Assembly (NCBI GenBank): GCA_905202055.1
Contig: CAJKQK010000071.1
Coordinates: 1-10,431 of the forward strand
Length of the DNA stretch: 10,431 nt
Direction: 5' to 3'
Source of the DNA: an uncultured Oxalobacter sp.
Lineage (GTDB): Bacteria > Pseudomonadota > Gammaproteobacteria > Burkholderiales > Burkholderiaceae_D
Under the pieces are notes generated by a model. That model was not told the DNA's origin. It worked only from the letters and a program-made list of their open reading frames with translations, and made no database searches. Numbering within the stretch: the stretch's first letter is position 1; every line of letters starts with the position of its first letter. Position numbers and translations under genes: made by a program. Positions 5,658-10,431 of this stretch are shown one piece after another.

Positions 5658-7115
5658 ATGCAAAAAACTTTAATCTCTTTTATAAAACGATTTTTGTTGA
5701 TTTTGACTGGTGTATGTGTTTTGGCTGTGCCATTGATGCCTGCTCCAGCCGCTTCGGCTGGCATGCTCAATGGTTTGCCTGATCTGACGACGCTGGTTGA
5801 AAAAGTCGGCCCTGCCGTAGTAAATATCAGAACGGTTGAAAAAATCCAGGCACGGCGAAACCCTGCAATGGATATGGATCAGGATTTTCAGGAATACCTG
5901 TTCCGTTTTTTTGGCATTCCGGCACCTGACGGCCGTACTCCCGACAGGCAGCCGCAGGAGCAGGTTCGCCGTGGAATGGGTTCCGGTTTCATCATTACTG
6001 CCGATGGCTATATCCTGACGAACCATCATGTCATCGACAATGCCGATGAAGTCTTTGTCAGGCTGACGGATAACCGTGAATTCAGGGCAAAAATCATTGG
6101 TTCTGACAAACGGACTGATGTTGCGCTGCTGAAAATCGAGGGAAACAGTCTCCCTGTCCTCAAAACCGGCAATTCGGCCAAAATCAGGGTGGGGGAATGG
6201 GTACTGGCGATCGGTTCCCCTTTCGCTCTTGAAAATACCGTTACGGCGGGCATCATTTCCGCGAAAGCACGCGATACAGGCGATTATCTTCCGCTGATCC
6301 AGACCGACGTCGCCGTCAATCCGGGAAATTCGGGTGGTCCGCTCATCAACATGGCTGGCGAAGCCATCGGGATCAATTCCCAGATTTACAGCCGTTCCGG
6401 CGGCTACATGGGCATCTCCTTTGCGATTCCCATCGATGAAGCCCTGAGGGTCTCGGAACAGTTGAAAAAAACCGGCAAGGTGACGCGAGGCCAGATAGGC
6501 ATACAGGTTGCGGCAGTCTCCGGCGAGACAGCCAAAGCCATGAATTTGCCCAATGACAAGGGGGTGATGGTAGCTCGGGTCGAAAAAGGTTCCGCTGCAG
6601 AAAAGGCAGGTGTTGAGGCTGGCGATATCATTCTCAGGTTCAATCATCATGCGATTGAGAAAATGTCGGAATTGCCAAGGCTGGTAGGGGAGAGTGTTCC
6701 GGGAACGAAGGCCAGTCTGACAATTCTCCGCAAAGGAAAATCGCTTGTCCTCCCTGTTACCATTTCCCGGGCCGAACTGGATAAGCCTGCTGCTAAAAAT
6801 GGATATTCGTCTTCGCAACAGGGTGACTCGCTTTCTTCTTCAGTATTGGGATTGCAGGTAGCCGATCTGACTGCTCCCCAGAAGAAACGGCTTGGGATCA
6901 ATCACGGGGTAGTCGTGACTGCTTCGGCCAACCCCGCTTTTGAAAGCGGCATCAGAAAAGGCGATGTTATTTTGCGAATCAATAACAGTGACGTGACCGA
7001 CCGACAGGAATTCCAGAACCAGCTTGCCAAAACGGGGAAGGCGAAAACAGTCGTTTTGCTGGTGGCGCGAAACAACCTGATCCGCTACGTTCCCGTCAAA
7101 CCGGCTGTGAAGTAA
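5658..7115 (+). CDS. degP: Periplasmic serine protease DegP/DegQ/MucD type (two PDZ domains)
   Basis: This is a full-length HtrA protease/chaperone acting on damaged proteins in the periplasm. The 485-residue product (from ATG) has a clean signal peptide with a basic n-region and cleavage expected after ASA at 32-34. A trypsin-like domain (about 40-265) carries His124 (TNHHVI), Asp154 (KRTDVALLK) and Ser225 (NPGNSGGP), preceded by the standard SPFALENTVTAG activation loop. PDZ1 spans about 274-368 (GSAAEKAGVEAGDIILRFN) and PDZ2 about 397-483 (FESGIRKGDVILRINN). A TTG at 5649 could add three residues; no strong ribosome binding site is seen for either. It follows its one-PDZ paralogue by 51 nt. 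The symbol is approximate: degP, degQ and mucD cannot be separated here. A candidate sigma-E site precedes it. Confidence 0.95.
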   Translation: MQKTLISFIKRFLLILTGVCVLAVPLMPAPAASAGMLNGLPDLTTLVEKVGPAVVNIRTVEKIQARRNPAMDMDQDFQEYLFRFFGIPAPDGRTPDRQPQEQVRRGMGSGFIITADGYILTNHHVIDNADEVFVRLTDNREFRAKIIGSDKRTDVALLKIEGNSLPVLKTGNSAKIRVGEWVLAIGSPFALENTVTAGIISAKARDTGDYLPLIQTDVAVNPGNSGGPLINMAGEAIGINSQIYSRSGGYMGISFAIPIDEALRVSEQLKKTGKVTRGQIGIQVAAVSGETAKAMNLPNDKGVMVARVEKGSAAEKAGVEAGDIILRFNHHAIEKMSELPRLVGESVPGTKASLTILRKGKSLVLPVTISRAELDKPAAKNGYSSSQQGDSLSSSVLGLQVADLTAPQKKRLGINHGVVVTASANPAFESGIRKGDVILRINNSDVTDRQEFQNQLAKTGKAKTVVLLVARNNLIRYVPVKPAVK

Positions 7116-7173
7116 AGCACAGGTAAACGATTGAATGAGAGTCTAAATCTTCCGCTTATTTGATAATCTTCCA

Positions 7174-7182
7174 TGATAAAAT
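7174..7182 (+). promoter_or_regulatory. Extended -10 promoter of ndk
   Basis: TGATAAAAT is a TGn extended -10, nearly identical to the element before acpP (TGCTAAAAT). The -35 (about 7154-7160) is poor. Transcription would begin near 7189, giving a T-rich leader of roughly 48 nt. No terminator was found between the protease stop at 7115 and here, so some read-through is possible. Confidence 0.5.
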
Positions 7183-7236
7183 GAAAAGCTGACTCGTTTT
7201 TCCGATTTTTTTCTATTTTTATTGGAGTTTTATCAA

Positions 7237-7662
7237 ATGGCAGTCGAACGTACCTTGTCTATCGTAAAGCCTGATGCAGTTGCTAAAAACGTCATCGGAC
7301 AGATTTATTCCCGCTTTGAAAATGCCGGCCTGAAAATCATTGCAGCCCGCATGATGCAATTGTCCCGTGCAGAAGCCGAAGGTTTTTATGCTGTTCACAA
7401 AGAACGTCCTTTCTTCAAGGATCTCGTCGAATTCATGATTTCCGGCCCTGTCATGGTTCAGGTTCTGGAAGGAGAAAATGCCATTCTCAAAAATCGTGAA
7501 CTGATGGGTGCAACCGATCCTAAAAAAGCGGACAAGGGAACGATTCGTGCCGACTTCGCCGATTCCATTGACGCCAATGCGGTTCATGGTTCCGACGCTC
7601 CTGAAACGGCTGCGGTTGAAATTGCCTATTTCTTCCCATCCATGCAGATTTGCGCTCGCTAA
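7237..7662 (+). CDS. ndk: Nucleoside diphosphate kinase
   Basis: Ndk transfers the gamma-phosphate from ATP to nucleoside diphosphates through a phosphohistidine, balancing cytoplasmic NTP and dNTP pools. The 141-residue product has the normal bacterial length, the N-terminal ERTLSIVKPDAV with Lys11, and the active-site NAVHGSD with His117 as the phosphorylated residue. The start is the ATG at 7237, with GGAG at 7224-7227 nine nt upstream; earlier in-frame codons are outside the family's usual start. It opens the ndk-rlmN-rodZ-ispG cluster and has its own probable promoter. A strong hairpin lies between it and rlmN. Confidence 0.98.
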   Translation: MAVERTLSIVKPDAVAKNVIGQIYSRFENAGLKIIAARMMQLSRAEAEGFYAVHKERPFFKDLVEFMISGPVMVQVLEGENAILKNRELMGATDPKKADKGTIRADFADSIDANAVHGSDAPETAAVEIAYFFPSMQICAR

Positions 7663-7675
7663 TATTGCTTCAGAA

Positions 7676-7705
7676 TTTTGCGTCCGGTGCAAACCGGACG
7701 CAAAA
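7676..7705 (+). terminator. Strong hairpin in the ndk-rlmN gap (processing or attenuation)
   Basis: A perfect 13-bp stem, TTTTGCGTCCGGT (7676-7688) with ACCGGACGCAAAA (7693-7705), closes a GCAA tetraloop of the stable GNRA kind. On the + strand it is followed by A residues rather than a U-tract, so it is not a classical terminator for ndk; it could protect the ndk 3' end or attenuate rlmN. A U-tract would follow only on the minus strand, where no gene is seen nearby. Confidence 0.6.
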
Positions 7706-7715
7706 AAAGTTTTGC
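7700..7715 (+). repeat. Alternative hairpin next to the rlmN ribosome binding site
   Basis: GCAAAA (7700-7705) pairs with TTTTGC (7710-7715) around AAAG. It reuses the right foot of the larger hairpin, so the two cannot form together, and it abuts AGGA (7716-7719), the rlmN ribosome binding site. It is weak on its own. Confidence 0.4.
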
Positions 7716-7726
7716 AGGACATTCAC

Positions 7727-8890
7727 ATGACTGACGCACGAACCAACCTCCTTGGCTTTAGTCCGGTCCAGCTCGTGGAGTATTGCCAAAAGCTGAACGA
7801 AAAACCGTTTCGTGCCAAACAGTTGCAACGCTGGATTCACCAGTTCGGCGTCGGTGATTTTTCCGAAATGACCGATCTGGCCAAATCGCTGCGGGGCAAG
7901 CTGGAGTTGTGTGCCGAAGTGAAAGCACCTGACATTCTCAAAGATACGGTTTCAACCGACGGGACACGAAAATGGCTCCTTGATGTCGGAGCGGGCAATG
8001 CGATTGAAACGGTATTCATCCCTGAAGAGACCCGCGGTACACTCTGCGTTTCCACACAGGCAGGTTGTGCAGTCAATTGTCTTTTTTGTTCGACGGGGAA
8101 GCAGGGTTTTTCACGTAACCTGACGACAGCGGAAATTATCGGGCAATTGTGGATGGCCGAGTTTGCCGTTCGAAAATCCAAAGGTCTGACCGACGCCAAA
8201 GACGAAAGACAGATATCGAATGTCGTCATGATGGGGATGGGAGAGCCCCTGTTCAATTTCGATGCCAGCGTCAGTGCCCTCAAACTGATGCTGGACGACA
8301 ATGCCTATGGTTTATCAAGACGGCGTGTCACGGTTTCAACGAGCGGCGTCGTTCCGATGATCGACCGTCTGGCCAGGGAATGTCCGGTGGCACTCGCGGT
8401 TTCCCTTCATGCGCCGAACGATAACTTGCGTGATCATCTGGTTCCACTGAACAAAAAACATCCACTTGGGGAATTGATGGCAGCATGTCGGCGTTATCTT
8501 GATTATGCACCGCGTGATTTCATTACATTTGAATATTGCATGCTCGATGGCATAAATGATACGGACGAGCACGCCAAAGAACTCGTGAAGCTGGTTAAAC
8601 ACGGATCGAATCCGGTATCATGCAAATTGAACCTGATTCCGTTCAATTCCATTCCAATGCCGGGTCTGAAGAGATCAACTGACGCTCGTATCCAGTCTTT
8701 TGCAAAGATTCTGCTGGATGCCGGAATTGTAACGACCGTACGAAAATCACGGGGCGAAGATATCGAGGCAGCTTGCGGTCTTCTGGCTGGCGAGATAAAG
8801 GACAGGACGCGAATACAGGAACGGATGGTGGAAAATAAAATCGATCCGAAAGCGATCATCGGGAATTACCGGTTTCAGAACAATTGCTAG
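7727..8890 (+). CDS. rlmN: Dual-specificity 23S rRNA/tRNA adenine-C2 methyltransferase RlmN
   Basis: RlmN is a radical SAM enzyme that makes 2-methyladenosine at position 2503 of 23S rRNA and at position 37 of some tRNAs, supporting translational accuracy. The 387-residue product carries the iron-sulfur motif CxxxCxxC at Cys114, Cys118 and Cys121, the SAM-binding MMGMGEPLFN (168-177), the VSTSG and VSLHAPND strands, and the methyl-carrier cysteine Cys350 in DIEAACGLL. The N-terminal accessory domain occupies about 1-90. ATG at 7727 is chosen because AGGA lies 7 nt upstream and the protein then has the family length; a longer frame reaching back into ndk is not credible. It is 64 nt after ndk and probably co-transcribed. 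Confidence 0.97.
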   Translation: MTDARTNLLGFSPVQLVEYCQKLNEKPFRAKQLQRWIHQFGVGDFSEMTDLAKSLRGKLELCAEVKAPDILKDTVSTDGTRKWLLDVGAGNAIETVFIPEETRGTLCVSTQAGCAVNCLFCSTGKQGFSRNLTTAEIIGQLWMAEFAVRKSKGLTDAKDERQISNVVMMGMGEPLFNFDASVSALKLMLDDNAYGLSRRRVTVSTSGVVPMIDRLARECPVALAVSLHAPNDNLRDHLVPLNKKHPLGELMAACRRYLDYAPRDFITFEYCMLDGINDTDEHAKELVKLVKHGSNPVSCKLNLIPFNSIPMPGLKRSTDARIQSFAKILLDAGIVTTVRKSRGEDIEAACGLLAGEIKDRTRIQERMVENKIDPKAIIGNYRFQNNC

Positions 8891-8912
8891 ACGGCTCTTC
8901 AGGGACAGGGAA

Positions 8913-8932
8913 AATTTATTTTGAAATAAATT
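8913..8932. repeat. AT-only palindrome upstream of rodZ
   Basis: Arms AATTTATTT (8913-8921) and AAATAAATT (8924-8932) are perfect 9-bp inverted repeats around TG, in the 91-nt gap between rlmN and rodZ. It may be an operator, a promoter-associated AT element or chance in AT-rich DNA. The gap also contains a loose GGC..TCTTCA / TGAAGA..GCC pairing followed by TTTTTT (8961-8966), a possible weak terminator. Confidence 0.4.
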
Positions 8933-8981
8933 GAAGTATCTCACGATTGAAGAGTGTGCCTTTTTTATGATGGAGTGGTAA

Positions 8982-9971
8982 ATGGATAACGAACAATCAA
9001 AACAAATGGAAAACGATCCCTCCAACCCTGAAAAAGATTCATTACCACAGCCCGGTAACGACGTGGCCCCATCCGCAGAATCAGCACAACCCCAAAAACC
9101 GGGAGCCATTCTGGGTGCCAGACGGATTGCCGCAGGCATTTCGGAAGAGCAGATTGCTTCCCGGCTGAAAATGTCGGTACGGCAGGTCCGTTTTCTTGAA
9201 GCCGATGATTATGAGGCCTTGCACGGCATGGCCACGGCCAGGGGTTTTGTCAGGGCCTATGCGCGGATTCTCCAGATGGACCCGGAACCACTGGTCGCTT
9301 CTTTTGCGGACAAGAAAAAGACCTCTGCACCTGCGGGTGCATCCCAGGGAAAATCGGCCGAACCTTTTGTGAAAAACCGGGAACCTTTCCGGAAAAAACG
9401 GGGGAATTCCGGCAAGATAGCCATTCTCGTGATTATTGTTGTCGGAGTACTGGTTGTCGCGTCGAATATGAATTTTTTCAGTTTTATGGACAAATTCAAG
9501 AAAGAATCAGCTGACAAGGCAACCCCGGCTGTTGCACCTGTATCGGCTCCTGTACCGGCAACCGGAACGAAAGACGCTGTATCACCGGCAGGCGATCAGG
9601 CGACGCCTGAAGCCAAACCTGCAGATCAGGCTGCAGCCAATACGGCAGGACAAACGAATCAGGCCAATGCTCCTGTCCAGACACCAACACCCCAAAATGC
9701 TCCTGTCGTGGCAGCACAGGCAGCTGCAGAAAAAGGATCGCTGCTTGTCGTCAACTTCAGGGAAAAATCCTGGCTGCAGATCCAGAAAAAAGACGGTTCG
9801 GTCATCGCGGAATACATCGGTAAACCGGGTGAAAAACGGCAGCTTGAGGTGACAGAACCGGTAACGGTTATTGTCGGTTTCGCGCCGGGTGTCAACATGG
9901 AATTCAAGGGCACTCCGGTTGATCTGGCTTCCAATACAAGCAATTCCGTGGCGAAAGTGACATTGAAGTAG
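8982..9971 (+). CDS. rodZ: Cell-shape protein RodZ
   Basis: RodZ links cytoplasmic MreB filaments to the membrane elongation machinery and helps keep rod shape. The 329-residue product has the right architecture: a disordered polar N-terminus (1-38); a Cro-like helix-turn-helix domain (about 41-107, GAILGARRIAAGISEEQIASR, then RQVRFLEADDYEAL and ARGFVRAYAR); a basic juxtamembrane patch (131-145); one transmembrane helix (about 145-162); an Ala/Pro/Gln-rich periplasmic linker (about 178-250); and the C-terminal beta domain (about 252-329, DUF4115 type, KSWLQIQKKDG). The ATG has GGAG at 8972-8975. ispG follows after 4 nt, so the two are co-transcribed. The DNA-binding-like fold in RodZ serves mainly to bind MreB. 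pilF, often just upstream in betaproteobacteria, is absent. Confidence 0.94.
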   Translation: MDNEQSKQMENDPSNPEKDSLPQPGNDVAPSAESAQPQKPGAILGARRIAAGISEEQIASRLKMSVRQVRFLEADDYEALHGMATARGFVRAYARILQMDPEPLVASFADKKKTSAPAGASQGKSAEPFVKNREPFRKKRGNSGKIAILVIIVVGVLVVASNMNFFSFMDKFKKESADKATPAVAPVSAPVPATGTKDAVSPAGDQATPEAKPADQAAANTAGQTNQANAPVQTPTPQNAPVVAAQAAAEKGSLLVVNFREKSWLQIQKKDGSVIAEYIGKPGEKRQLEVTEPVTVIVGFAPGVNMEFKGTPVDLASNTSNSVAKVTLK

Positions 9972-9975
9972 TTTG

Positions 9976-10431
9976 ATGAAATCTCTTAGCAAAGCAGTTG
10001 TGTCCGGTATCGCGCCAAGAAAGAAAACGTTTGGCGTCAACGTCAGACAGGGAAAAAAAACAGTCGTGATCGGTAACGGCGCGCCGGTTGTCGTCCAGTC
10101 GATGACCAATACAGCCACTGACGATGTCGATGCGACTGTCGAACAGATAATGGAACTGGCGAAAGCCGGTTCGGAACTGGTGCGGTTGACTGTCAATACA
10201 CCCGAGGCAGCCGCGGCGGTGCCCGTTATCAGGGAAAAACTGGATGCGGCAGGAATTGACGTTCCCATGGTCGGTGATTTTCATTACAACGGCCATTTGT
10301 TGCTCACGCAATTTCCCGATTGTGCAATAGCACTCTCGAAATACCGGATCAATCCGGGAAATGTCGGGCAGGGCGCGAAAAAAGACGCGCATTTTGCCGA
10401 CATGATCGCCGTGGCTTGCCGGTACGGCAAG
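9976..10431 (+). CDS. ispG: 4-hydroxy-3-methylbut-2-enyl diphosphate synthase IspG, 5' part
   Basis: IspG (GcpE) is the iron-sulfur enzyme that converts methylerythritol cyclodiphosphate to HMBPP, the penultimate step of the non-mevalonate isoprenoid pathway. The first 152 codons are present and run off the window end with the frame open. Recognisable conserved parts are PVVVQSMTNTATDDVDATV (37-55), the ELAKAGSELVRLTVN strand, PMVGDFHYN (95-103) and YRINPGNVGQGAK (122-134), which form the N-terminal TIM-barrel. The iron-sulfur cysteines lie beyond the window. The ATG is 4 nt after the rodZ stop, indicating translational coupling; no separate promoter is seen. Confidence 0.96.
   Translation, partial: MKSLSKAVVSGIAPRKKTFGVNVRQGKKTVVIGNGAPVVVQSMTNTATDDVDATVEQIMELAKAGSELVRLTVNTPEAAAAVPVIREKLDAAGIDVPMVGDFHYNGHLLLTQFPDCAIALSKYRINPGNVGQGAKKDAHFADMIAVACRYGK

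Noticed and set aside
5670..6818. 382-codon minus-strand open frame opposite the two-PDZ protease
   Set aside because: It is antisense to a gene with full catalytic motifs. The predicted product is low-quality (rich in R, F, D, H and C) with no recognisable domain.
7508..7726. In-frame upstream extension of rlmN into ndk
   Set aside because: It would overlap the ndk coding region by over 150 nt, adds 73 residues unlike RlmN, and the ATG at 7727 has a good ribosome binding site.
9582..10268. 228-codon minus-strand frame across the rodZ-ispG junction
   Set aside because: It overlaps two well-identified genes and has no domain; it is a coding-strand shadow.

Overview
This is a conserved chromosomal stretch of a betaproteobacterium, most likely Oxalobacteraceae (an Oxalobacter-like organism; inferred from gene order, moderate base composition and FabF/RlmN sequence character, with no database search). 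All convincing genes are on the + strand. No rRNA, tRNA, CRISPR, insertion sequence or phage gene is visible.

Region 1 (1-1660), fatty acid synthesis: an extended -10 promoter, acpP (acyl carrier protein) and fabF (ketoacyl-ACP synthase II, TTG start), closed by a 14-bp hairpin terminator.

Region 2 (1700-7115), envelope stress: a small two-TM YgfX-like protein; rpoE (sigma-E) behind a near-consensus sigma-E promoter with a perfect palindrome over its -10; a short RseA-like anti-sigma factor with no membrane segment; a DUF535/VirK-YbjX family gene where rseB would be expected; and two tandem HtrA serine proteases, the first with one PDZ domain (DegS-like), the second with two (DegP/DegQ/MucD-like). 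A second, weaker sigma-E-like site lies between the two protease genes. The set resembles the usual betaproteobacterial rpoE-rseA-rseB-mucD cluster, but the anti-sigma factor is soluble, RseB is absent, and lepA-lepB does not follow.

Region 3 (7116-10431), housekeeping: ndk (nucleoside diphosphate kinase), rlmN (23S rRNA/tRNA m2A methyltransferase), rodZ (cell-shape protein) and the first 152 codons of ispG (isoprenoid synthesis). This is the widespread ndk-rlmN-(pilF)-rodZ-ispG order, with pilF missing. The ndk-rlmN gap holds two overlapping, mutually exclusive hairpins.

No wholly new system is evident. The most unusual part is the rewired sigma-E locus: soluble anti-sigma factor, no RseB, a DUF535 insertion and duplicated HtrA.
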